Assembly: GCF_000723465.1 (NCBI RefSeq)
Contig: NZ_HF545616.1
Span: 682,001 to 746,000, forward strand
Direction of reading: 5' to 3'
DNA: 64,000 nt
DNA from: Ruminococcus bicirculans (ex Wegman et al. 2014)
GTDB lineage: Bacteria > Bacillota > Clostridia > Oscillospirales > Ruminococcaceae
The position numbers and the translations under genes were made by a program. Under the pieces are notes generated by a model. It did not search any database and was not told the DNA's origin. It was given only the letters and a program-made list of their open reading frames with translations. This document shows, one piece after another, positions 18,304 through 26,957 of the stretch (the first letter of the stretch is position 1; each line of letters opens with the position of its first letter).

Positions 18304-18430
18304 ACCAATTAAACCTCTTGATGACAGACCAAAAACACGCAGTGAAATTGCCGATATTATCGGATCTATGATGCACACAGATGAGAACGGCAATCCGGAA
18401 AATGAAACTGATGAACAACATACCGCATAA
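18287..18430 (+). CDS. 47-residue protein of unknown function
   Basis: GAAGGAGGAATAGAGT precedes the ATG. The protein is MLNPNRPIKPLDDRPKTRSE and onward, acidic, ending DEQHTA, with one probable helix (SEIADIIGSMM). It overlaps the end of the broken JAB-like gene and is followed by a terminator, so it was the partner gene of that unit. Its function is unknown. Confidence 0.65.
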   Translation: MLNPNRPIKPLDDRPKTRSEIADIIGSMMHTDENGNPENETDEQHTA

Positions 18431-18435
18431 TATTA

Positions 18436-18468
18436 ATACCGCTCCGCTACGGCGAGGCGGTATTTTTA
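18436..18468 (+). terminator. Terminator
   Basis: ATACCGC and GCGGTAT form a stem enclosing an inner CCGCTACGGCG hairpin, followed by TTTTATA. Confidence 0.7.
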
Positions 18469-18720
18469 TACCCAAACATCGGAACTAAGCACCTTACCGG
18501 GTGTTTTTTTCATACACAAACTAGCCATAAGGGACTCTATCGACAATGGCATAGATCTTCATTGTCACAAAAAATGTTCCGCTAGGTCAGATGCTATGAA
18601 TATAACAGAAATTCACGAAAGGTGAGAATGAAATCCACCACCCCACAAATATCAACTATTTAGCAAAATATCAAACCATAGCAAAAATAAGAACAAATTC
18701 GTAAAGTATATCTAATAGTA

Positions 18721-18749
18721 TTGTATTTTATACCGTCTTGTAGTATAAT
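18721..18749 (+). promoter_or_regulatory. Sigma-A promoter of the transglutaminase-like gene
   Basis: TTGTAT (18721-18726), 17 bp, TATAAT (18744-18749). About 40 bp later comes the start at 18796. Between 18470 and 18720 there is a weak ACC/GGT hairpin with seven Ts and nothing else recognised. Confidence 0.65.
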
Positions 18750-18795
18750 GTACATATGACAAAAGTCGTAAACCAACTAAAAACAGGACAAACAT

Positions 18796-19629
18796 ATGAA
18801 GAAAATACTCATTACTATTTGTGTGGCAGTGGGTGTATATTTTGCATTTAGCAATACAATTGATGAATTTCTGTATCCAGAGAAAAGACCGGGATTGAAT
18901 ACATACGACACATACACCACAACAACACAGCAGACCACTACCACAGTTACTCAGCAAACACCCATAGTCACTGATGAGGACGGATATGAGCCTCGTGATG
19001 ACCGAAAGCCTGACTATGTTCAGCCTGCAGACCCGACATGGTCAAAAAGGACTTTTAACTGGACGAGCTATGACAAACAATATACCTTTGAAATATCAAT
19101 GAATATTCAGGACGATATGTATGAATATTATCATAGTCTTTTGAGATACTCATATGTGAAAGATTATCATAACTATGTAAGTGACGACAATAATCATAAG
19201 CTCGTAAAACAGCTTGCAGATGAAATAAAAAGCCTTTGCGACCAATGCGGTTATGGCGAATCTGAGACTATAAGAGAAACTGCAAATTTCGTGCAGAGCA
19301 TAGAGTATGTTGACGACATGACCTCAACGGGATATAATGATTTTCCAAAATATCCTCTGGAAACGCTTTATGACCAGTGCGGTGATTGTGAGGACTCGTC
19401 CATACTTTTGGGAGCTTTGCTCAAAGAACTTGGCTATGGCTGCATTTTTATCGAACTTCCTGAACACGTTGCAATAGGAGTAAAGGCAACAGACGATGCC
19501 CCCGGCACGTACTATGATTACAATGGAAGCCATTATCTTTACATAGAAACTACCAATTCCGGCTGGGATATCGGAACGCTTCCTGATGATTTCAACGAGG
19601 AAAAGGCTAAGATATACGATGTGTGGTAA
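18796..19629 (+). CDS. Membrane-anchored transglutaminase-like protein
   Basis: 277 residues. Residues 1-20 form an N-terminal signal or anchor helix, followed by a Thr/Gln-rich spacer (TTTTQQTTTTVTQQT) and a transglutaminase-like domain. The presumed catalytic cysteine is in YDQCGDCEDSSILLGALLKE (near 196-200) and the histidine in LPEHVAIGV (near 224). Such domains often act as cysteine peptidases or cross-linkers at the cell surface. It stands alone, with its own promoter and a strong terminator. The substrate is unknown. Confidence 0.8.
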   Translation: MKKILITICVAVGVYFAFSNTIDEFLYPEKRPGLNTYDTYTTTTQQTTTTVTQQTPIVTDEDGYEPRDDRKPDYVQPADPTWSKRTFNWTSYDKQYTFEISMNIQDDMYEYYHSLLRYSYVKDYHNYVSDDNNHKLVKQLADEIKSLCDQCGYGESETIRETANFVQSIEYVDDMTSTGYNDFPKYPLETLYDQCGDCEDSSILLGALLKELGYGCIFIELPEHVAIGVKATDDAPGTYYDYNGSHYLYIETTNSGWDIGTLPDDFNEEKAKIYDVW

Positions 19630-19635
19630 AATTTC

Positions 19636-19684
19636 AAAAGCCCACAGATGCGATCAATGTGATCGGGTCTGTGGGCTTTTTATT
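19636..19684 (+). terminator. Terminator of the transglutaminase-like gene
   Basis: AAAAGCCCACAGA and TCTGTGGGCTTTT form a 13 bp stem with an inner CGATC/GATCG hairpin, followed by TATTAT. Confidence 0.9.
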
Positions 19685-19735
19685 ATATTGTACATCAGAG
19701 ATTTATCTAATTACAAAATGAATACCTTGTATCTG

Positions 19736-19945
19736 TTATTTTCTATCCTTAAAGAAATCCGCCCATTCGGGTTTTTCTTTATCAAAAATCTGTTTCTGCT
19801 CTTTTGTTAATTTATAAGGATAATCATGGAACATATTAAATTCAGTGGTTTTGTCAAAGCTGAATATCCACACTCTGATAACTGTAGGGTCATCTTTCCA
19901 CCAAATAGTATCGGTTTCTTTGTTTTTGTACCATATGTTTGGCAC
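19736..19945 (-). CDS. Small conserved protein, DUF7675-like
   Basis: About 69 residues from a GTG start with AAGAGG nine bases upstream; a TTG at 20005 gives a longer form. The sequence IWYKNKETDTIWWKDDP, then FSFDKTTEFNMFHDYPYKL and IFDKEKPEWADFFKDR has a dense set of aromatic and acidic positions. This resembles a small family of uncharacterised Clostridia proteins. It is soluble, with no known role. It lies just after the AAA/PD-(D/E)XK gene on the same strand. Confidence 0.6.
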   Translation of the reverse strand: MPNIWYKNKETDTIWWKDDPTVIRVWIFSFDKTTEFNMFHDYPYKLTKEQKQIFDKEKPEWADFFKDRK

Positions 19946-20071
19946 TGCACTCGACCTCTTTTCATAAATCACATTCTCTTGCAATTTCAGTACATTCAAT
20001 CTCAAGCTGAATTATCAAGTCTTAGATTATCAACACTGAAATACGTGGCTTCAAAAATTCAAATGTCATAT

Positions 20072-21643
20072 TTATTTTTGGCAAACTATTTTTTCTATCC
20101 TGCAACAATGTCTCTTATTATCATCATAACTGATCCCCACAAGCAAAACCTCGCCCGAATAGTCTTTCAAGCAATCAGGATAATTCTTGTCCTTTATCTG
20201 CTGTATCGCTGACTCAGCAGATTTGTTGTATTTCAGTTCGACTATCATCGCAGGGTTGCTGTTATTTCTTCTTGGCTTGAAAACAAGATCAGCATAACCC
20301 TTGCCCGCAGGCAGTTCACGCTCCACTGTATATGTCCTCTTTGCAGAGTAATAAGCAATGGAAATAACGCAGGAAAGAGAGTTCTCATCATTGTATTTCA
20401 GAATAGATGTATTCTCGCTGTGCGCTTTATTGATAAGGTCAGCAACAGCCTGTTCATCACCATTTATAGTAGCCTGCAAAAGCTTGTCGGAAGCATTGAT
20501 AGCTTTCATAACTTCTTCCCAACCGCCGTCTTCGATAGAGTTTATAAACTCCTGAGCGACTTCGCTGTTTGGAATCCACACGCACTTTGTGTAAAAATCA
20601 AAAGTCAGATAACCAAGGTGGACAAGCAGCGTGAAAATATCGTCCGCACTGCGCAGAGTAGTCATATCATTCTGAAATTTTGTCGGGTTTATCGGTATTT
20701 TCTCGCCTGCCACAAGCCGTGTCACTTTGTCTTTAAGCCCGTCAAAATTCATATCAATGTAGACTTTCAGCGCCTCATAGGTTTCTGTGGAAGTCCAATA
20801 GCTGTCAAAATCGTGACCTGTCATTGACATTACCACCGAACGAGGATTGTATGTTGCAATGCCTTTTAAATTATAGCCGTCATACCAACGCTTAGTTTCA
20901 TCAAAAGGCATATTATATTTTTCACAAAGCCCCTTGACTTCGTCCTCAGTAAAGCCTGTATACTCTGCATACTCACGGGGATTTGTCATCGAAACCTCCG
21001 TAAACATATTTAATGCAGAATGTTCGCCGTACTTTTTTATGGGCAAAATGCCTGTCATATATGCGAGCGCAACATAGCTTTGGTCTTTCAAAAGATTTCG
21101 CAGAAAGTCAAGATATTTTGTCTGAGCGTCAGAATCGTTTTTGTGTATACGGAATATGCAGTCCCATTCGTCGATTATGAAAATAAAAGCAATTCGTTTG
21201 TCAGTATATATTTCGCCTAACACAGATTGCAGATTATCCCAGTCAAAACAATCAACGTCTGAAAAGCCCTTTTTCAGCTCGTGAAGCAATCTGCGCCTGA
21301 GATAGTCAAGCATTTCGTCCATAGTTTTAGAACGGTCAAGAAAATCGACCATATTTATATGAATAACATTATACTTGTTCAGATGCTTTTCGAAATCAGC
21401 AGATTTTGCGATCTTTAGCTCAGATAACATCTTACGAGAATCACAGCCACGGCTGTAATAGGCGGTGAGCATATTTGCTGCCATTGATTTGCCGAAACGA
21501 CGTGGTCGGCTTACGCAAATAAACTGCTGTTCGGTAAAAAGTTTTGCATTTGTAAGTTCTATAAGTCCACTTTTATCAACATATATCTGTGAATTTATTG
21601 CACGCTGAAAATCAATATTATCAGGGTTAACGTAAATGCCCAT
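20072..21643 (-). CDS. AAA-type ATPase with C-terminal PD-(D/E)XK nuclease-like domain
   Basis: 523 residues. The N-terminus GIYVNPDNIDFQRAIN, the lysine YVDKSGLI and Walker A-like RPRRFGKSMAANML near 45-57 are typical of the AAA-ATPase-like family that carries a DUF1703 nuclease fold. The Walker B-like strand FIFIIDEWDCIF lies near 150. The C-terminal part GKGYADLVFKPRRNNSNPAMIVELKYNKS has the E-x-K of PD-(D/E)XK nucleases. TCAAGGAGGCAAGACAA precedes the ATG. These proteins are common in anaerobes, often in many copies; the biological role is not established. Confidence 0.88.
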   Translation of the reverse strand: MGIYVNPDNIDFQRAINSQIYVDKSGLIELTNAKLFTEQQFICVSRPRRFGKSMAANMLTAYYSRGCDSRKMLSELKIAKSADFEKHLNKYNVIHINMVDFLDRSKTMDEMLDYLRRRLLHELKKGFSDVDCFDWDNLQSVLGEIYTDKRIAFIFIIDEWDCIFRIHKNDSDAQTKYLDFLRNLLKDQSYVALAYMTGILPIKKYGEHSALNMFTEVSMTNPREYAEYTGFTEDEVKGLCEKYNMPFDETKRWYDGYNLKGIATYNPRSVVMSMTGHDFDSYWTSTETYEALKVYIDMNFDGLKDKVTRLVAGEKIPINPTKFQNDMTTLRSADDIFTLLVHLGYLTFDFYTKCVWIPNSEVAQEFINSIEDGGWEEVMKAINASDKLLQATINGDEQAVADLINKAHSENTSILKYNDENSLSCVISIAYYSAKRTYTVERELPAGKGYADLVFKPRRNNSNPAMIVELKYNKSAESAIQQIKDKNYPDCLKDYSGEVLLVGISYDDNKRHCCRIEKIVCQK

Positions 21644-21677
21644 TTGTCTTGCCTCCTTGAAAATATTTGTTATTCCT

Positions 21678-21706
21678 ATTATACCATTTTTCTGCGGGGA
21701 AAGCAA
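21678..21706 (-). promoter_or_regulatory. Promoter of the AAA/PD-(D/E)XK gene
   Basis: On the minus strand: TTGCTT, 17 bp, TATAAT, about 35 bp before the start codon. Confidence 0.6.
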
Positions 21707-21748
21707 GTCGATTTTTAGAAGCAAAACTTGTTAAAATAGGTTCTCACA

Positions 21749-22231
21749 TCAGTTTTCCCATAGCTCAGTTATAATGTTATAAAACCGCATGTAAAGCTTG
21801 TCATCAGAAGCAAGCACCTCAGCTAAAAAAGAGCGAACAGTTTTATTATCAGCATATGCAATAAGCTTTTTTATTGCAACTTCTCTGGCCGCAAGATCAT
21901 CTTTTGTATATGCAGGTCTGAGCAAAATATCGGTCGCATTTTTGAATGAAAGCCCATTTCCCCTACATTCATCAAATTTATAAAGTGCTGCCACCATATG
22001 CTTGCAGTTATATCCGTCGCAAGCGTATGGACAAGTATAATCCATATCTAAAATCTCATTTTCATCATCTTCTGAAAAAACTATCTTGACGATATAATCT
22101 TTGCTTCCTGATACAACGGCTTTAAGCTCGTTGTTGGAATATTTAATATCATGGACAGCACCATTTAAGAAATAATCATGACCTCTGTCATGTACCCCTG
22201 TTGAAAAAAGGCATTTCAACGCAATGTTCAT
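21749..22231 (-). CDS. SWIM zinc-finger domain protein
   Basis: 160 residues. The pattern YTCPYACDGYNCKHMVAALY (about 65-84) is a SWIM finger (CxC-like pair, then CxH), a zinc site used for nucleic-acid or protein contact. The rest is helical. It overlaps the upstream gene by ATGA, so the two are translated together. The role of the pair is unknown. Confidence 0.8.
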   Translation of the reverse strand: MNIALKCLFSTGVHDRGHDYFLNGAVHDIKYSNNELKAVVSGSKDYIVKIVFSEDDENEILDMDYTCPYACDGYNCKHMVAALYKFDECRGNGLSFKNATDILLRPAYTKDDLAAREVAIKKLIAYADNKTVRSFLAEVLASDDKLYMRFYNIITELWEN

Positions 22232-22512
22232 TTTGTCACATCTCCCTGTTCCTGATAAGCTTGATCTGCACCAGTTATAAATTTTAAACTACCTTTTATA
22301 TTATCGCTGAATTCATCAAGATCGTCAAATGTTATGACACTATCATTTATGAGTTTAAGAAGTATCATCATTACATCTGATTTACGGTATGGCACAATCA
22401 CCCCTGGACTACGCTTATCTTTATTTATACGCTTTTCAAGCTCCCAAAACTTTTCAGAGGCAAGCTTTTCTTCGTTCAGCAGTGAAATATATTCTTTGAT
22501 AAGTCTTTCCAT
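22228..22512 (-). CDS. Hypothetical 94-residue helical protein, partner of the SWIM protein
   Basis: A mostly helical protein (ERLIKEYISLLNEEKLASEK), with no signal peptide or known motif. It overlaps the SWIM gene by 4 bp. The spacing and shared strand argue that it is real. Confidence 0.62.
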   Translation of the reverse strand: MERLIKEYISLLNEEKLASEKFWELEKRINKDKRSPGVIVPYRKSDVMMILLKLINDSVITFDDLDEFSDNIKGSLKFITGADQAYQEQGDVTK

Positions 22513-22897
22513 ATATGTCTCTTGCCATTTGGGAAGTAATTTTTTTAAATAAGTCCCAACCTTTCTTTGAAATATCCATTTTATTCTCTCTTCTTGTCGG
22601 TTTTTTATTATATCATTTTTCCTGTAGCAAAAACAAGGTGCAAAAAAAGTTTATTGTATGAGAAATACACTATCAAATATCTCGCAAAAAAAATATATGA
22701 AAAAAAGAATATATCATAATTGTGCCGAATTGGTTCGGCAAACTGTACTAAGTGGGTGCTATAATATATATAGAAGCTTGAAAAGGGAATAAAATCAAAA
22801 AAACACATCACAGACCATTTTGGAACAGTAAACAGAACCTTAAAGGTGCTATAATAAGCACATAAGGTCAAGACAGAGTTGATACGGAGGTAAGGCT
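22513..22897 (+). promoter_or_regulatory. Intergenic region with two extended -10 promoters
   Basis: TGCTATAAT occurs at 22757-22765 and 22847-22855, each preceded by G(C/T)AAAC about 20 bp upstream, so the two are duplicates of one promoter design. Both face the gene at 22898. The rest of this stretch is AT-rich with no gene. Confidence 0.5.
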
Positions 22898-23674
22898 ATG
22901 AAAAAGAACACAAAGATTTTTAACACAGAGGTCATTGAGAGATCGGCATTGTCAGATAACATTCCACCATTTGACGAGCAAAGAAAGGGTACTCAGGTCA
23001 TCATGATCGAGGAGGGCAAAAAGACGGTGATATATGATGATTATTCTATGTACTGTGACGCTGACGCAAGAAAGTGGAGAGTAGAGGCATACAACAGAAA
23101 AGACGGCAGAAAGCTTGACAGATTGTGTATGTGCGGAGGCGTTTATCCTACAAGAAAAAGGGCTATAGCTGAGATAGACAGATTTGCATACAGAGGTAAA
23201 AATCTGGTGTTCTTTGTCCTGCCAATAGATTTTACATATGACAAAAAGGCTATGATATGGCAGGGCGAGGAGCAGTATTCATGCGATGATAAGCTAGTCC
23301 TTGCAACTAAAAAAGAGCTTGTGGAAGAAAGCAAAAAGCGCATGAAATTCATGACAGACAGAATGGGGAGTGGAAGAATAAACAGAAAGAAGCTCACAAA
23401 AGCGGAAGCAGAGACTCTGGCGGCGTTTGATGAGTTTCAGAAGTATCGTGAGGATAAGTGTTATCCATATGCTATCATAGGTGGCAATGCAGTGCTTTAT
23501 GTTAGTCCGTACAAAAACGATTGGAAAGCCGAGCGTGAGTGCCTGGATATGAAAGGCGACGGCATAGAAGGCTGTGTTTCAGCCTTTGTGTATAACAGTA
23601 TCACCCCTGAAACAAGCGAGAAAGGAGATATCTTTTTCAAGATAATTTCAAATACTATAATTCGTGTGGCATAG
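22898..23674 (+). CDS. Hypothetical protein, 258 aa
   Basis: TACGGAGGTAAGGCT precedes the ATG. The protein is soluble and lysine-rich. It has a strand-rich first half (IMIEEGKKTVIYDDYSMYCDAD, split by charged turns), a region FVLPIDFTYDKKAMIWQGEE, and a helical stretch of K/E/R before KCYPYAIIGGNAVLYVSPYK. I do not recognise a family. It is followed by a separately promoted WYL-domain gene. Confidence 0.65.
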   Translation: MKKNTKIFNTEVIERSALSDNIPPFDEQRKGTQVIMIEEGKKTVIYDDYSMYCDADARKWRVEAYNRKDGRKLDRLCMCGGVYPTRKRAIAEIDRFAYRGKNLVFFVLPIDFTYDKKAMIWQGEEQYSCDDKLVLATKKELVEESKKRMKFMTDRMGSGRINRKKLTKAEAETLAAFDEFQKYREDKCYPYAIIGGNAVLYVSPYKNDWKAERECLDMKGDGIEGCVSAFVYNSITPETSEKGDIFFKIISNTIIRVA

Positions 23675-23678
23675 CTGA

Positions 23679-23708
23679 TTGACAGTGATATATTCCCTGT
23701 GATACAAT
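23679..23708 (+). promoter_or_regulatory. Sigma-A promoter of the WYL gene cluster
   Basis: TTGACA (23679-23684), 18 bp, TACAAT (23703-23708), 37 bp before the ATG. Confidence 0.65.
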
Positions 23709-23744
23709 ATAATTATAGAGATAATTGTTATAGGAGGGCGAACT

Positions 23745-25028
23745 ATGGCAGAAAAGGAAAATATAAAAGATAAGCTTGAAAATCTGAAAGAGGGGCATAG
23801 AAAGAGCAATAAGGATATCATAGAGTCGCTGTTTGCGATTCTGGGGTATCTGAAAAATAATACAGATGTGGACAATCCCACAAGTCAGACGCAAATGCGC
23901 AAGGTGGAGGAAATAAGCGAATATCTCGGCACAAAAAGCACATTTCACAACAAAATGGTAAACATGGCGATAGCCCTTGATTCCGCTGACGGCGTGACTT
24001 TGAATGAAAGACGTGACTGTAGATTGATGTTCGACTCAATAGACGCTCTTATCAAGGAATATGAAAGCGACGAGTATTTTGATGACGATGATGACGAACT
24101 GACCCTTGCAGAGAAAATAAACTCTGTGAGAGGTATATACTACAATCACCCATTTTCCAAAAGCGAGGTCACTGATCTTATAAATGCCGTGAAAATGTCA
24201 AAGGCGATAGACGAGGATAAAAAGCCTGACCTAGTTGAGCGTATAAAAACCGAGCTTGCTTCAAGCCATTATAAGGAGTATACCTGTCCCATATACAACA
24301 CCGAAAATACAGATTCTCAGGGGCTAAGAGAGAATTTAAATACTATCCAGCAGGCGATCAGCAACAGGCAGCAAATAGCCTTTAAGTTCAATTTTTATAC
24401 CACAGAATATGACCTGAAAGCAAGCCAATATATACTCAAACCTGTTTTGACAAAACGCAAGGACACTTTTGTAAGCCCGCATTTTATCGTTGCCGATAAG
24501 GGCAGATTTTATATGCTCGGCTGTTTTGAAAGCGACAAGCCGAGATATACAGAGGACAAAAAGAAGCTTTGCATATATCGTATCGACCTTATGTCGAATA
24601 TCAAAATAAGAAAGATAGGCAAAAGCTTCGCGGCGGCAACAGGTGCTAACAACGTAAATAATGCCGTTCAGGGGAGCAGTTACGAGCGTTTTAAGAACAA
24701 TCACCTTGGCATGAGCTATGACAGCCCTTCAACTGTTACCTTGAAAGTGAGAAATCCATATAAAACAGGAACGAACAATCTTACTTTTATCCATGACAGC
24801 TTTGGCGAGGATTATAAGATAACAACAGAGGCGTATAAAAAGGAACACAAGCTCCCTAAAAATCAGACGGATTTTGAGATAGTTGAAGTAAGGACAAGCC
24901 CATATGGCATAGTAAATTGGGCTTTGCAATATTCAGACAAAGTGGAGGTGATAGAACCTAAGAGCGTAGTCAAAAGCATAAAAGAACGAGTTGAAGAACT
25001 CTGTAAAAAGTATAATGTGAGTGTTTAG
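23745..25028 (+). CDS. WYL-domain transcriptional regulator
   Basis: 427 residues. The N-terminal third is helical and ends in an acidic run (EYFDDDDDELTLAEK). The middle has the WYL-type strand set: AISNRQQIAFKFNFYTTEYDL, then KRKDTFVSPHFIVADKGRFYMLGCFE with the position of the W-Y-L triad occupied by RFYMLG. The C-terminal WCX-like part includes VRTSPYGIVNWALQY. WYL proteins sense ligands, often nucleic acids or nucleotides, and control defence and stress genes. The two genes behind it (gaps of 11 bp, then overlap) are likely in its operon. Confidence 0.8.
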   Translation: MAEKENIKDKLENLKEGHRKSNKDIIESLFAILGYLKNNTDVDNPTSQTQMRKVEEISEYLGTKSTFHNKMVNMAIALDSADGVTLNERRDCRLMFDSIDALIKEYESDEYFDDDDDELTLAEKINSVRGIYYNHPFSKSEVTDLINAVKMSKAIDEDKKPDLVERIKTELASSHYKEYTCPIYNTENTDSQGLRENLNTIQQAISNRQQIAFKFNFYTTEYDLKASQYILKPVLTKRKDTFVSPHFIVADKGRFYMLGCFESDKPRYTEDKKKLCIYRIDLMSNIKIRKIGKSFAAATGANNVNNAVQGSSYERFKNNHLGMSYDSPSTVTLKVRNPYKTGTNNLTFIHDSFGEDYKITTEAYKKEHKLPKNQTDFEIVEVRTSPYGIVNWALQYSDKVEVIEPKSVVKSIKERVEELCKKYNVSV

Positions 25029-25039
25029 GAGGAATTTGT

Positions 25040-26104
25040 ATGAAAACTAATGAGGAAATAACATCTTATGAGCCAAAAAATTTTAAGGAAAACTATAAGG
25101 CTTATCTGGTAGATTTGCTGACAAAAGACTATGAGTTTTGTAAAAGTAGGGAAGCGGCTGAGAAAAAGTGTAATAAGATAGTGTTAGATCTTAGAAAAAA
25201 AGGTGAAATAATAAAGGATAAAAGTGAGAGTTCAAACAAACTGTATATTGACCCTGACAAAAAGGAAAATGAAGAATTTTATAGAGAACTGTCAAATTTT
25301 CTTAATGCGTCAAGAATAAGTCGGAAAAATAATAAAATTTTGTCATTTGAAGCAAATGAAGCTCCCTACGGCATGATAACTGTGTATTATAAAGACAAAT
25401 ATGGTAACAAACAACACTTTACGGTACACTCAGACCAGTTTGGTTTCAGTGCAGTTCCATGTATATATTTTAGGAAGAATTATCCATTGAGCCGATATCT
25501 TGAAATGCAGAAAAATAAATCAGACAAAGACCCAGACGCAGTAGCTGAATTTCTTGCAAATTATGTTTATACCACAAGAACGCTTGGTGGTTCTTTTCTT
25601 TGGCCTGAAACTTTGTGGAAAGACTATAATAAGAGTAGAGGTAATGGAAACTATATTGAGGATAGAGTTGACTTAACTTTGTTAGAAATAAAGCATTACT
25701 TTGAGTATAGAGATTTGGACGATAAAAAGAAATTTAAATATAGCGGAGATATTCTTTTCCGCTATTATGATAATTTAGACGCTCAAACATGGTTTGGCTT
25801 CTTTGACAGCTTCGAGGACTATGTAGACTTCTTTATGTTCAACGATTTTGTAGACAAAGATAAGCAAACAAAGGAGTATACACCGATAAATATTCTTACG
25901 GGAGAAGCTTTTGAAACAGATTATCCAGGATATAAGAAGGACACTCTCAAAGAAATCGAAGACGAAAAACAGCTAAAAGAAATGCTCGAACGAGTTAGGG
26001 ATATGGTTGAAAAGAGAACAAAGAAAATGGAAGACCTGATAAACGAATACAAGCAAACTAATGATACAAAAGGAGAAAAGCATGAAAATATACTGCATGA
26101 GTGA
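25040..26104 (+). CDS. Hypothetical protein, 354 aa (DUF6994-like)
   Basis: Starts after TTAGGAGGAATTTGT. Residues 165-260 contain TLGGSFLWPE, DRVDLTLLEIKHYFEY, and FFDSFEDYVDFFMFNDFVD. This is the layout of a family of uncharacterised bacterial proteins (G-G/WP, D-R-x-DLTL, then FxxYVDFFL). The C-terminus is a charged coiled coil. The N-terminal HTH-like region (EAAEKKCNKIVLDLRKKG) is distinct. No enzyme motif is seen. It overlaps the phosphoesterase gene by 23 bp. Confidence 0.65.
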   Translation: MKTNEEITSYEPKNFKENYKAYLVDLLTKDYEFCKSREAAEKKCNKIVLDLRKKGEIIKDKSESSNKLYIDPDKKENEEFYRELSNFLNASRISRKNNKILSFEANEAPYGMITVYYKDKYGNKQHFTVHSDQFGFSAVPCIYFRKNYPLSRYLEMQKNKSDKDPDAVAEFLANYVYTTRTLGGSFLWPETLWKDYNKSRGNGNYIEDRVDLTLLEIKHYFEYRDLDDKKKFKYSGDILFRYYDNLDAQTWFGFFDSFEDYVDFFMFNDFVDKDKQTKEYTPINILTGEAFETDYPGYKKDTLKEIEDEKQLKEMLERVRDMVEKRTKKMEDLINEYKQTNDTKGEKHENILHE

Positions 26105-26768
26105 TATCCACGGCTGTTATTCAGCACTTTGCGACGCTTTGGAGTTTGTCTTTGACCACCTTGACGAGCCTGACACAAAGCTTATCTTTCTGGGAGATTA
26201 TATCCACGGCGGCGAGGACAATATAGCTGTGCTTAAAAAGATAATGGGCTTGCAGAATATATATGGTCATAGGAAGGTGGTGGCGCTTCTTGGCAATCAC
26301 GAGGAAATGGTGATGAGCGGTTTTTCTTCGGTCAATGAAATGCTAGGCAGCGGCGAATATGATGACGCTGATGACTCGTATAGATATTGGTTTGAACGTC
26401 TGCCGAGATACCATGTTGAGGGCAACACTATCTTTGTCCACGCAGGCATTGACGAGGATTCTGGCAATGCTTGGGAATACTGCACCGAGGATTATATTTT
26501 TACAGAGCAGTATCCTCACCGGCTTGGCAAGATACACGGACTTGACAAAAAGGTGGTGGCAGGGCATGTCCACACCAGCAGTATAGCAGGCGACCGCAGA
26601 TTTAACGATATCTACTATGACGGAGCGAGTCACTACTACATTGACGGAGATGTGCTCAGCACAGGAGATATAAATGTTCTTATGGTAGACACTGACACTG
26701 ATAAGTATTATAAGGTAACAGAGAATTACAATATTCCTATTGAGCCTTATGACAGTGAAGCTTGGTAG
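26082..26768 (+). CDS. Calcineurin-like metallophosphoesterase
   Basis: 228 residues from the ATG behind AAAGGAGAAAAG. The metal and phosphate motifs are in order: SDIHG (D-x-H), GDYIHGG (in place of the usual GDxxDRG), GNHEEM, a single histidine in FVHAGID, and GHVHTS. This fits PrpA/ApaH-like protein or dinucleotide phosphatases. The HGG in the second motif is a small departure from the family. It is the last gene of the WYL cluster, with a strong terminator 40 bp after. Confidence 0.9.
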   Translation: MKIYCMSDIHGCYSALCDALEFVFDHLDEPDTKLIFLGDYIHGGEDNIAVLKKIMGLQNIYGHRKVVALLGNHEEMVMSGFSSVNEMLGSGEYDDADDSYRYWFERLPRYHVEGNTIFVHAGIDEDSGNAWEYCTEDYIFTEQYPHRLGKIHGLDKKVVAGHVHTSSIAGDRRFNDIYYDGASHYYIDGDVLSTGDINVLMVDTDTDKYYKVTENYNIPIEPYDSEAW

Positions 26769-26804
26769 ACTATTGTATGCCGTCTTAAAACCCAATATAA
26801 CACT

Positions 26805-26838
26805 AACGTCCCCAAGTTTTCCTCGGGGACGTTTTTTA
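26805..26838 (+). terminator. Terminator of the WYL/phosphoesterase cluster
   Basis: AACGTCCCC and GGGGACGTT form a stem with an 11 nt loop, followed by TTTT. Confidence 0.9.
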
Positions 26839-26876
26839 CTTTGTCAACTGCCATGAAAAGAGTTAATTAAAATTCA

Positions 26877-26926
26877 GAACTTTTGTTCGATTTTCTATTG
26901 TAAAACAGAAAGTTTCGTGGTATACT
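26877..26926 (+). promoter_or_regulatory. LexA/DinR box and sigma-A promoter
   Basis: GAACTTTTGTTC (26877-26888) is a perfect Gram-positive LexA operator (GAACNNNNGTTC). Ten bases later comes TTGTAA (26898), a 17 bp spacer and TATACT (26921-26926). Binding of LexA next to the -35 would put the polymerase and YolD genes under SOS control. Confidence 0.85.
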
Positions 26927-26957
26927 ATTATACATAAAGGAAAAAGGCGGTGATGCT

